From JACMNW01 sp031402355 (lineage in GTDB: Bacteria > Pseudomonadota > Alphaproteobacteria > Rhodobacterales > Rhodobacteraceae): DNA of 8,910 nucleotides. The notes beneath the pieces are model-generated. The model did no database searches and was not told the origin of the DNA. It worked only from the letters and a program-made list of their open reading frames with translations. The DNA lies in contig JANNSG010000189.1 of the NCBI GenBank assembly GCA_031402355.1, forward strand, positions 1-8,910, written 5' to 3'. The position numbers and the translations under genes were made by a program. This document shows, piece by piece, positions 1 through 6,997 of the stretch (position 1 is the first letter of the stretch; every line of letters begins with the position of its first letter).

Positions 1-1018
1 GCATGGTGACAGTGGTGATGCCCATCCCGGCGCTGAGGCCGGGAAAGTTGCCGGCGGCCGAGAACATCACCGGCACCATATTGGCGACGCCAAGACCCGC
101 AAACGCAAAGCTGGCAATGACCAGCATGGCATTCGGGGCCAACGCCGCCCCCATCAACCCCGCCGCCGCGACAAGCGCCGATATCCGCAAGGTTCGAACT
201 GCGCCAAAGCGGTTGCGCAGCGCGTCACCGGCAAAGCGCATTCCTGCCATGGTGGCGGAAAACACAGCGAATGCGAGCCCTGCGGTGTTGATACCTGTGC
301 CATGTTCTTGCTGCAGGTACAGCGCCGCCCAATCCAGAACCGCGCCCTCGGGGATCATTGAACAAAACGCCATCAGGCCCAGAATGTAGATCGATGCGCC
401 TTTTGGCCAGCCTGCGGCAGGGTTCTCTGAGGCCGCGTGATGGGAGGGCGACGGGGCGGCACCGCCGAGGTGCCTTGATGCCAGCACCACGCAGCCCAGC
501 GTCAGGCCTGCAACCACCAGCACATGGCCTTCAGCGCCGATCTGGCCGATGATCCAGCCGCCAATGATGCCACCGACAAAGCCACCCAGGCTCCAGAAGC
601 CATGGCTGGACGACATGATGGCACGGCCCAGTTGCCGTTCCAGTTCTACTGCGTTGGCATTCATCGCGACATCCATGCAGCCGATCAGGGCCCCCATGAT
701 CACCATGGCGACTGACAGCAGCCACAGATCGGGAGCCAGCACAACGCCTGCCAAAGTGATGCTCGCGGAGACGGAAAACACCCGCAGCACGGGGCGTGTG
801 CCATGCCGGGCGATCAACCCGCCTGACAGGGCCATCGCCCCCACGGCACCGACGCCCAACAGAAAGATCAGCAGACCAAGGGTGGTTTCGGTGATCTGGT
901 GGCGCGGCAGCAACAGCGGAATTTGCGGCGCCCAGGACCCCATCAAAAAGCCGTTGGCCAGAAACATGGTCCCGGACGCCCAGCGCCAGCGCCGCAAACC
1001 CGCGTGATCCCTGTCCAT
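1..1018 (-). CDS. MFS transporter, YbjJ-like (C-terminus cut by window edge)
   Basis: This is an inner-membrane permease of the major facilitator superfamily; the substrate cannot be read from sequence. Translating the minus strand from the ATG at 1018 gives 339 uninterrupted residues running off the left edge, so about 50-70 C-terminal residues are missing compared with a usual length near 400. Hydrophobic segments alternate with short loops, and the MFS loop signature RHGTRP is at residues 71-76. Features typical of the YbjJ-like branch are DVAMNANAVELE (116-127), SSSHGFWSLGGFVGG (136-150) and EGAVLDW (224-230). A longer hydrophilic stretch around 182-207 fits the central loop between the two six-helix halves. 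An in-frame stop (TAG) lies eight codons upstream, and AAGGG precedes the ATG by about 9 bases, which supports this start. Family assignment is firm; the transported compound is unknown. Confidence 0.9.
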   Translation of the reverse strand, partial: MDRDHAGLRRWRWASGTMFLANGFLMGSWAPQIPLLLPRHQITETTLGLLIFLLGVGAVGAMALSGGLIARHGTRPVLRVFSVSASITLAGVVLAPDLWLLSVAMVIMGALIGCMDVAMNANAVELERQLGRAIMSSSHGFWSLGGFVGGIIGGWIIGQIGAEGHVLVVAGLTLGCVVLASRHLGGAAPSPSHHAASENPAAGWPKGASIYILGLMAFCSMIPEGAVLDWAALYLQQEHGTGINTAGLAFAVFSATMAGMRFAGDALRNRFGAVRTLRISALVAAAGLMGAALAPNAMLVIASFAFAGLGVANMVPVMFSAAGNFPGLSAGMGITTVTM

Positions 1019-1257
1019 CAGATGCTGCCCTTTTTGTTTGCGCTAACTGACTACGGCGCATGCAACGGGAAGGGAAGGGTTGCTGCCTACACAGATTGTT
1101 ACGCAGGTTTCAGTGTCCGCCAGGCGTCAGGTTATCGGCGCCGGGCGGGTTGCACGGCCTTATTTTGCACGAAAATACCTTTGCCTCGCCGCAGCCTTGC
1201 CATGCTTTCTTAAGACACCACAGCACAGATTAGAGCCAGTCTTACCGGAGGCCCATT
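1019..1257. promoter_or_regulatory. Divergent intergenic region between the MFS and NIDO-Hint genes
   Basis: The region must hold promoters for both flanking genes, but I see no convincing -35/-10 pair on either strand. Two copies of TTGCACG lie in direct orientation at 1150-1156 and 1165-1171, 15 bases apart (about one and a half helical turns), in an AT-richer stretch; they could be half-sites for a regulator. A strong Shine-Dalgarno sequence, GGAGG at 1247-1251, lies 6 bases before the ATG of the plus-strand gene and fixes its start. No small ORF or RNA gene is convincing here. Confidence 0.4.
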
Positions 1258-2529
1258 ATGGCCGCAATAAATACAGGTCTTGGTGGACCGCAAGGCGTGG
1301 GCGAAGGGTCCGTGCGCGGCAGCACTTTGACCACCGGCAATTATGACGACGGGTCATTGCAGGTGGACATCACATCGGTGTTCGGGGCAGGCGGGATCAA
1401 CTATTTTGGCACCAACTACACCTCTATGTATATCAATACCAATGGACTGATCACCTTTGGCGCGCCGAATACCAGCTATACCCCGACGGCATTGGGTGGT
1501 CTGACGCAGCCGTCTATCGCGCCGTTCTGGACGGATATCAACATCACGTCGGGCACGGCCACAGGAACCAACAACATCTATTACGATCTTGATCCGGGCA
1601 CCGGTCGGGTGACGATCACCTGGTTGGGTGTTGCGGCCTATTCTGGTGGGGGTGCCAACCGCAATACGTTTCAGGTTGTGCTTCAGCATACCAGTGACGG
1701 CAATTTTGAAATCGACATCATCTATCAGCAAATCCAGTTCACCAATGGCGGATCTGGCATTGCGCAAACCGGTATGACTGATGGCGGGGCCAATGATTTC
1801 ATCATTCCGGGGTCGGGAAATTCAACCGCCTTGCTGGGCTTTCCTACTGCGGCGATTGACCCCAATGACCCGAATGGTGTCTGGTCGAACCGCTATCTGG
1901 ATGGGCGTGCGGTGTGTTTTGCGGCGGGCACCTTGATTGCGACCCCAGACGGTGAAATGCGGGTCGAGGCATTGCGGGCAGGCGATATGGTACAAACACT
2001 GGATGGCGGGATGCAACCGGTGTTGTGGGTTGGCGGCGGATCGGCCTTGGTGTCGGGCGAAAGCTTGCCTGTCCGTATTGCGGCGGGCACCTTGGGGGCA
2101 GTGCGCGATTTGCAGGTATCGGGCCAGCATCTGGTCCTGTTTCGAAATGCGGCGGCTGAACTGCTATTTGGCGAAGACGAGGTCTTGATCAGCGCCAAGG
2201 ATCTGGTCGGACTGCCGGGCATTTCGCAGGATAGAACACCGCGGATCATGGGCTATTATCATGTCCTGATGCCACATCATCATTTGCTTATTGCCGATGG
2301 GGTGGCCTCTGAAAGTCTGCATCCGGGCAAAATAGCACTTGCCACATTATCGCGGCGTGCCTTGGCGGATTTGCAAGCAAAAGTGCCTGATGCGGCTTTG
2401 GCGTTGCTTGGCCGCCAATCTGCCGCGCGACGGGTGTTGCGGTCACATGAGGCGCGGGTGATGCTGGCGATGCTGCACGAGGGCGATGCCACCTCCCGGA
2501 TTGAGGTATTGCTGGGTCTGGCGGCGTAA
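1258..2529 (+). CDS. NIDO domain-Hint_2 domain protein
   Basis: This 423-residue protein joins two domains. Residues about 47-163 resemble the extracellular nidogen-like NIDO domain: FGTNYTSMYINTNGLITFG (50-68), IAPFWTDINI (87-96), ITWLGVAAY (120-128), NTFQVVLQ (136-143) and DIIYQQIQ (153-160). Residues about 219-357 match the Hint_2 family seen in many Roseobacter-type proteins: CFAAGTLIATPDG (220-232) beginning with the candidate nucleophile Cys220, VEALRAGDMVQT (236-247), PVRIAAGTLG (271-280), VSGQH (287-291), HHHLLIADG (340-348) and ESLHPG (352-357). A 66-residue helical tail follows. There is no N-terminal signal peptide and there are no glycine-rich RTX calcium repeats, so the export route is unclear. 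Hint folds in hedgehog proteins and inteins cleave or splice at the Cys; whether Hint_2 proteins do so is not settled. No intein-type C-terminal Asn-Cys/Ser/Thr junction is visible, so cleavage without splicing would be the likelier activity. The start is fixed by GGAGG 6 bases upstream. Confidence 0.88.
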   Translation: MAAINTGLGGPQGVGEGSVRGSTLTTGNYDDGSLQVDITSVFGAGGINYFGTNYTSMYINTNGLITFGAPNTSYTPTALGGLTQPSIAPFWTDINITSGTATGTNNIYYDLDPGTGRVTITWLGVAAYSGGGANRNTFQVVLQHTSDGNFEIDIIYQQIQFTNGGSGIAQTGMTDGGANDFIIPGSGNSTALLGFPTAAIDPNDPNGVWSNRYLDGRAVCFAAGTLIATPDGEMRVEALRAGDMVQTLDGGMQPVLWVGGGSALVSGESLPVRIAAGTLGAVRDLQVSGQHLVLFRNAAAELLFGEDEVLISAKDLVGLPGISQDRTPRIMGYYHVLMPHHHLLIADGVASESLHPGKIALATLSRRALADLQAKVPDAALALLGRQSAARRVLRSHEARVMLAMLHEGDATSRIEVLLGLAA

Positions 2530-2578
2530 AGCGTCTGAACAGAAAAACCCTCAGGGGAAACCCTTTCGATTGGTGGGA

Positions 2579-5050
2579 TCAGGTTCCGCGCGGTTTTGCG
2601 CGCAGGGTGGGTTCGGCCTGGGTCGGGTCTTCGGGCCAGGGATGGCGCGGATATTGCCCGCGCATGTCGCGGCGCACATCGGCGTAGGAATTGGCCCAAA
2701 AGCCCGGAATATCGGTGGTCACTTGCACCGAGCGTTGGCCGGGCGACAGCAAGGTGATGCGCAAAGGCAAGCGGTTCGTGCCAACGGTAGGATGCAAGGT
2801 TACGCCGAACAGTTCCTGCAAGCGCAGCTCGATGCCCGGGAAATCGCCGTCATAGTCGATGGCAACGCGCCGGCCCAGCGGGGTTTCAAAATGGGCGGGC
2901 ACAAGGCGGTCGAGTTCGGCCGTTTGCGCCCAGCTTAGCCGGGCTTTCAAGGCATCGGTCAGGTCCAATGCGCGCAATTGCGCCTCTGTTTTCAAGCCAG
3001 TCAGATGCGGCAATAGCCAGTCTTCATCCGCTGACAGCAAACCTTCGTCGGAACAATCGGGCCAATCCTTGCTGCCTGCGCGTGCCAGTTCAACGCGGGC
3101 GCGCAGACGGCGGGCGGCGGCCGACCATGGCAATCCGATCAGGCGCAATCCATCCAATGCAGCGCGGGCGATAGCGTCAGGCGGCGCATCGGGCCACGCG
3201 CGGTCTGCAAGTGTCAACGCACCGTAGCATTCTTGCTGGCGGGTCAGCACCCGTCCCTCGCGGCGCGACCAATTGCAGACCGATTGCCATTGAATGTCAC
3301 CTGCATAAAGAGCGCGCAGGTCTGCCTCGGATATCTGAACGGCCTGCCGCACTGTGGCCTCGCGCGGATCACCGTCAAGGTCGGTGGCGACGATCAGCCG
3401 CGCGTGTGACAGCGGCAGACCGGGGGCCATGGCAGCACCCGCGCCGCCAGACAGAACCCAACGCGGGGCATCACCCTTGCGGCGCAATCCGATACGGTCA
3501 GGGTAGGCGAGGGCAGCGAGTTGCGCCAGCGACAACGGCCCTACGCTTTTGCCTTGGACAGCACGGGTCAGGCGCTTGGCTTCGGCCCGGATACGGTCGA
3601 CCACAGGGCGCGATACGGTATAAGGATGATCGGCCTCGAATTTCCGGGGGTCGGCAATCGCAGACATCCGAAGCGCCAGATCAGAGGGCGCGCCTTGCAG
3701 GGGGTCGCGTTCGGCCAGCAGGGCGGCAAGGGTTACCGCCTGCGCTTGGCCGCCGGATCTGATCAGCATATGGCCAAGGCGCGGATGCAGGGGCAGTGCC
3801 GCCAGTTGTTGGCCATGGGGGGTAATGCGGCCGTCTTTTAATGCGCCAAGGCTGGACAAAAGGCTGCGCGCCTCGGCCAGCGCGCCGGGGTTGGGCGGGG
3901 TCAGGAATGCAAGTGATCCGGCACCCCATAGACCCAGTTCCAGCGCCAGACCGGTCAGATCGGTGGTCTCAATCTCGGCCGGTGGGTAGGCCGCCAGCCC
4001 GCCGTCTTCGCCGCGCGTCCACATGCGGTAGCACAGGCCTGCCGCCACCCGGCCCGCGCGGCCACGGCGTTGTTCGGCCTCGGCCTTCGTCACCCGTTCG
4101 GTGACCAGCCGCGCCATGCCGGTGTTGGGGTCAAACCTGGCCCGCCGGGCGCGACCGGCATCCACCACAACGGTGATGTCAGGTAGGGTCAGCGAGGTTT
4201 CGGCAATCGCCGTGGCCAGCACGATCTTGCGGCCTGCAACTGGCGCGAGGGCGCTTCGTTGGGCGGCAAAGTCCATCGCGCCAAACAGCGGGCGGATCAC
4301 GCAGTCTGGCGGCAGGCGACCTGCAAGCAGCCCCTCGACCCGCCTGATTTCGCCTTCGCCGGGCAGGAACACCAACAGGCCGCCGCCCAGAACGCGGCTG
4401 TCTTCGATCGCTTGCAGAATCAGCGTCGCCACCGCCGCCTCAAGCCGCAGTTTTGGATCAAGGGGGCGCGGCAGCCAGCGGGTATGAACCGGATAGGCGC
4501 GCCCCTGCGATGTGATAACGGGTGCGTCGCCCATCATCGCGGCCACCGGCGCTGCATCCAGCGTCGCCGACATCACGAGGATCATCAGATCGGGGCGGAT
4601 CGCGCCGCGCACTTCCAACGCCAAGGCAAGCCCCAGATCGGCGTTCAGGCTGCGTTCGTGGAATTCGTCGAAGATCACGCAGGCCACGCCATCAAGCGAC
4701 GGATCGGATTGGATCATCCGGGTCAGGATGCCTTCGGTCACAACCTCGATCCGGGTCTTGGCTGAAACCGCCGTTTCACCACGCATCCGGTAGCCAACGG
4801 TCTGGCCAACCGCCTCGCCCAGCGTGTCTGCCATCCGCTCTGCCGCCCCTCGTGCGGCCAGACGGCGCGGCTCGAGCATCAGAATGCGCCCCGTGGTCAG
4901 CCCAAGCGCGCCCGCATGAGCCAGCATATCCAGTGGCACCCGTGTGGTTTTGCCCGCCCCCGGCGGGGCCTGCAGCACGGCCATGCGATGCGTGGCCAAG
5001 GCAGCGCGCAGGGCGGGCAGGACATCATCAATGGGCAGGGCATCGCGCAT
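2579..5050 (-). CDS. hrpB: ATP-dependent helicase HrpB
   Basis: This is a superfamily 2 DExH-box helicase of the HrpA/HrpB group, cytosolic, presumed to act on RNA; its physiological substrate is not well defined in any bacterium. At 823 residues it has the expected full length (about 810-830). Visible motifs, in order, are Walker A APPGAGKTT (28-36), PRRLAARG (61-68), DEFHERS (128-134, motif II), MSATLD (160-165, motif III), LATAIAETSLT (278-288, motif V) and QRRGRAGR (327-334, motif VI). A helicase-associated HA2-like region follows. The HrpB-specific C-terminus closes with FWANSYADVRRDMRGQ (785-800) and YPRHPWPEDP (801-810), which separates it from HrpA. All catalytic motifs look intact. 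The start lies 7 bases after the stop of the DUF3108 gene, and that stop codon TAA overlaps the Shine-Dalgarno-like TAAGG, which suggests cotranscription and translational coupling. It is convergent with the NIDO-Hint gene, with only 49 bases between the stop codons. Confidence 0.97.
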   Translation of the reverse strand: MRDALPIDDVLPALRAALATHRMAVLQAPPGAGKTTRVPLDMLAHAGALGLTTGRILMLEPRRLAARGAAERMADTLGEAVGQTVGYRMRGETAVSAKTRIEVVTEGILTRMIQSDPSLDGVACVIFDEFHERSLNADLGLALALEVRGAIRPDLMILVMSATLDAAPVAAMMGDAPVITSQGRAYPVHTRWLPRPLDPKLRLEAAVATLILQAIEDSRVLGGGLLVFLPGEGEIRRVEGLLAGRLPPDCVIRPLFGAMDFAAQRSALAPVAGRKIVLATAIAETSLTLPDITVVVDAGRARRARFDPNTGMARLVTERVTKAEAEQRRGRAGRVAAGLCYRMWTRGEDGGLAAYPPAEIETTDLTGLALELGLWGAGSLAFLTPPNPGALAEARSLLSSLGALKDGRITPHGQQLAALPLHPRLGHMLIRSGGQAQAVTLAALLAERDPLQGAPSDLALRMSAIADPRKFEADHPYTVSRPVVDRIRAEAKRLTRAVQGKSVGPLSLAQLAALAYPDRIGLRRKGDAPRWVLSGGAGAAMAPGLPLSHARLIVATDLDGDPREATVRQAVQISEADLRALYAGDIQWQSVCNWSRREGRVLTRQQECYGALTLADRAWPDAPPDAIARAALDGLRLIGLPWSAAARRLRARVELARAGSKDWPDCSDEGLLSADEDWLLPHLTGLKTEAQLRALDLTDALKARLSWAQTAELDRLVPAHFETPLGRRVAIDYDGDFPGIELRLQELFGVTLHPTVGTNRLPLRITLLSPGQRSVQVTTDIPGFWANSYADVRRDMRGQYPRHPWPEDPTQAEPTLRAKPRGT

Positions 5051-5057
5051 GATGGCC

Positions 5058-5780
5058 TTATCGCCGTTTCAGCGTGACCTTGCCATAGATGCTTTCCGAG
5101 ATCACTTCGACAACCTGCATCTGGCCATTGGCTGCAGGTGCATAGGTCAGGGTGAACGGAAAGCGCGACTGTTTTGCCATCTCTTTGGCGGTGAACCCCT
5201 GCACGCGGATATAGGCCCCGTCGCACGTCACCCGGTCAGCTGCAACCACCGGTTCACCCACCCGCAACTGGCTGGCGCGCTTGCCATCAAACAGGTCCAG
5301 CGACAAGTTGCATTCCGCGCCGGCATCGACCGCGCGCAGGGTGGCGAAAAGGGCCGTCATCGGGTCAACCGAGCCTGCCATGGCCGCGGGGTCCACATCT
5401 CCGGGCTGGGGGGCCAGCAGCGGAGAATAGGCGGTAACGTGTGGTGCGCCATTGGCATAGGTCAGCGTTGCCTCGGATTGCCGACGCCCGGTATCTGCGC
5501 TTTCAGCATACCTGGCAGGCCGATAGCTGCCCTCGGCGATGGTGCCGGTTGCAGCACCGTCATAGCGCAGCCGCTTGATCAAGGCGGCAAGGCCGCTGGT
5601 CTGCATCTGTCCGGTAACCGAATAGGCATCGCCGTCCAGGCTTGCTGCAAACGACAAGGTAGCCGTCTTGATGCCCCGCAAAAGCACATCAAACGTGCCG
5701 CCATCGGTTTGTGCCTGCGCCTGCGCGGGCAGGTACAGAAGACACGCCGAGACACAAGCCAGACGGCAGAAACCGGACAT
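5058..5780 (-). CDS. Exported DUF3108 domain protein
   Basis: This 240-residue protein has a Sec-type signal peptide: a short N-region with Arg6, a hydrophobic core at about 7-17 and an Ala-Gln-rich cleavage region (LPAQAQAQ, 17-24), with likely cleavage after Ala23. The mature part begins GTFDVLLRGIKTATLSF and continues as alternating beta-strand-like segments typical of DUF3108, a periplasmic or envelope family of unknown function. Two mature-region cysteines (157 and 186) could form a disulfide in the periplasm. The frame stays open upstream to an ATG at 5954, but that extra 58-residue stretch is Cys-rich, would place the signal sequence internally and would overlap the meaB start, so I chose 5780. 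The ribosome binding site there is weak (a GGGG run 6 bases before the ATG). It is the first gene of a tight pair with hrpB. The pairing is, to my knowledge, recurrent in Rhodobacterales, but no mechanistic link is known. Confidence 0.87.
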   Translation of the reverse strand: MSGFCRLACVSACLLYLPAQAQAQTDGGTFDVLLRGIKTATLSFAASLDGDAYSVTGQMQTSGLAALIKRLRYDGAATGTIAEGSYRPARYAESADTGRRQSEATLTYANGAPHVTAYSPLLAPQPGDVDPAAMAGSVDPMTALFATLRAVDAGAECNLSLDLFDGKRASQLRVGEPVVAADRVTCDGAYIRVQGFTAKEMAKQSRFPFTLTYAPAANGQMQVVEVISESIYGKVTLKRR

Positions 5781-5786
5781 ACTGGA

Positions 5787-5807
5787 CCCCAATTTGCCAA
5801 ATTGCGG
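5787..5807. promoter_or_regulatory. Near-perfect palindrome in front of the DUF3108 gene
   Basis: Two 10-base arms, CCCCAATTTG and CAAATTGCGG, flank a single central C and are reverse complements except at one position. The inner 15 bases (CAATTTG-C-CAAATTG, 5790-5804) are perfect. The site starts 6 bases upstream of the DUF3108 start codon and covers its only Shine-Dalgarno-like G run. It could be an operator for a dimeric regulator, or in the mRNA a hairpin with a 3-base loop that hides the ribosome binding site. The symmetry is directly visible; the function is inferred. Confidence 0.5.
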
Positions 5808-5845
5808 TTGGTTTACACAAGAAAGATGACAGTTGGTGCCGCACC

Positions 5846-5866
5846 CTTGGCAAAATCTGCGCCAAG
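5846..5866. promoter_or_regulatory. Inverted repeat CTTGGC-N9-GCCAAG upstream of meaB
   Basis: Two perfect 6-base arms, CTTGGC (5846-5851) and GCCAAG (5861-5866), are separated by 9 bases, giving a 21-base operator-sized site about 80 bases before the meaB start. The octamer TTGGCAAA at 5847-5854 also occurs in inverted orientation inside the neighbouring palindrome (complement of 5793-5800), so the two sites may bind the same protein. Six-base arms with this spacing can occur by chance, so confidence is modest. Confidence 0.35.
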
Positions 5867-5934
5867 TTTCGCACAGGCCGTGACTTTCGGCAGCTGGCGC
5901 GGCTAGATAGCGCCAACAGAGGCAGGCCCTTGCC

Positions 5935-5938
5935 GGAG
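5935..5938 (+). promoter_or_regulatory. Ribosome binding site that fixes the meaB start
   Basis: GGAG lies 6 bases before the ATG at 5945. The reading frame is open for 78 more codons upstream, to 5711, but that extension runs into the divergent DUF3108 gene and has no MeaB similarity. The position of this site decides for the short 324-residue form. Confidence 0.75.
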
Positions 5939-5944
5939 CAGTGC

Positions 5945-6919
5945 ATGACCCCATCAGAATTGGCCACAGCGGTGATCGCGGGCGACCGGCGGGCGCTGGC
6001 CCGCGCGATCACATTGGTGGAAAGCACCCGCGCCGATCACCGTGAACAGGCAACGGTTTTGCTGGGTGTTTTGGCGCAAACGACGCGACAGGCGCTGCGT
6101 ATCGGGCTTTCTGGCACGCCGGGGGTGGGGAAATCCACCTTTCTGGAAAGCTTCGGGCTTTTGCTGACCGGGTTTGGTCTGCGGGTAGCGGTATTGGCGG
6201 TTGATCCGTCTTCGGTGCTGTCGGGCGGGTCGATCCTTGGCGATAAAACCCGGATGGAACGGCTGTCGCGCGACCCGAACGCTTTTATCCGCCCGTCGCC
6301 CAGCCAGACCCAGCTTGGCGGAGTGGCCCGGCGCACGCGCGAAGCGGTGGCGTTGTGTGAAGGCGCGGGGTTCGATGTGGTGCTGATCGAAACCGTGGGG
6401 GTGGGCCAGTCTGAAACCATGGTGGCCGAGCTGTGCGATATCTTCGTGCTGTTGATGGCCCCGGCGGGAGGGGACGAATTGCAAGGTGTCAAACGCGGCA
6501 TCATGGAGATGGCCGATCTGATTCTGGTCAACAAGGCCGATGGTGATCTGAAAGCCGCCGCGCTGCGCACCTGCGCCGACTATGCGGGCGCGCTGCATCT
6601 GCTGCGGGGGCGTGCGCAAGACCCGGATGGATTTCCAAAGGCGCGGGTGGTGTCGGCGCTGGAGCAGACCGGGTTGCCCGAAGCCTGGGAGGATATGCAG
6701 GCCTTGGCTGATTGGCGGCGAGCCCATGGCCATTGGCAGAAGCGTCGGGCGGAACAAGCGCGGCAATGGTTTGAAGCAGAGGTGCGGCATCGGTTGCTGG
6801 CGGCCCTGTCTGCGGAACCTGCGGCGGGAATGATGATCGCATTAGGGGATGCTGTGGCCAAGGGCGCAAAGACACCCGAGACTGCGGCGGCAGAAATGCT
6901 AGGGCTTTTGGGCCGGTAA
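5945..6919 (+). CDS. meaB: MeaB/ArgK family G-protein chaperone of acyl-CoA mutase
   Basis: MeaB-type GTPases bind B12-dependent acyl-CoA mutases (methylmalonyl-CoA mutase and relatives, including ethylmalonyl-CoA mutase in many alphaproteobacteria); they gate cofactor loading and help protect or reactivate the enzyme. The 324-residue length is normal. Visible motifs are the P-loop SGTPGVGKST (56-65), DPSSVLSGGSILGDKTRM (88-105, the switch-region signature of the family), IETVGVGQSE (148-157), GGDELQGVKRGIMEMADLILVNKAD (175-199) with the guanine-specificity motif NKAD (196-199), and a C-terminal helical part used for dimerisation in relatives. The segment PSPSQTQLGGVA (117-128) differs slightly from the usual PSPSRGxLGGVA and may affect switch behaviour. 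No mutase gene lies in this window, so the partner must be elsewhere. It is divergent from the DUF3108-hrpB unit across 164 bases; the next gene follows after 78 bases on the same strand and could be cotranscribed. Confidence 0.94.
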   Translation: MTPSELATAVIAGDRRALARAITLVESTRADHREQATVLLGVLAQTTRQALRIGLSGTPGVGKSTFLESFGLLLTGFGLRVAVLAVDPSSVLSGGSILGDKTRMERLSRDPNAFIRPSPSQTQLGGVARRTREAVALCEGAGFDVVLIETVGVGQSETMVAELCDIFVLLMAPAGGDELQGVKRGIMEMADLILVNKADGDLKAAALRTCADYAGALHLLRGRAQDPDGFPKARVVSALEQTGLPEAWEDMQALADWRRAHGHWQKRRAEQARQWFEAEVRHRLLAALSAEPAAGMMIALGDAVAKGAKTPETAAAEMLGLLGR

Positions 6920-6997
6920 GCGAAGAATAGGACGGGTGCTGCATGTCGGATTAGGCTATGCTCGCAATACTCCTTACCCAACAAAGGCCGCACTCCC

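Noticed and set aside
531..1061. A 176-residue open frame on the minus strand overlapping the MFS gene
   Set aside because: It is rich in Arg, His and Cys and has no membrane segments, while the other minus frame from 1018 gives a continuous YbjJ-like MFS protein. It is a shadow frame.
1150..1171. Direct repeat TTGCACG twice, as promoter -35 elements of the NIDO-Hint gene
   Set aside because: No acceptable -10 element lies at 16-18 bases from either copy, so I describe the repeat only within the intergenic entry.
2553..2564. Small hairpin AGGG-GAAA-CCCT between the convergent NIDO-Hint and hrpB genes, as a terminator
   Set aside because: The stem is only four base pairs, with just three T's after it on the plus strand. 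The location is right but the structure is too weak to call.
2579..5050. Several 80-180 residue plus-strand open frames opposite hrpB
   Set aside because: They are expected in high-GC DNA opposite a long gene, are low-complexity Arg/Ala/Pro-rich, and lack recognisable domains; hrpB explains the region fully.
5711..5944. N-terminal extension of meaB by 78 codons
   Set aside because: It overlaps the DUF3108 coding sequence on the opposite strand, has no MeaB similarity, and a good GGAG ribosome binding site precedes the ATG at 5945.
5781..5954. N-terminal extension of the DUF3108 protein by 58 codons
   Set aside because: The extension is Cys-rich and unlike an exported protein N-terminus, would bury the signal peptide and overlaps the meaB start.
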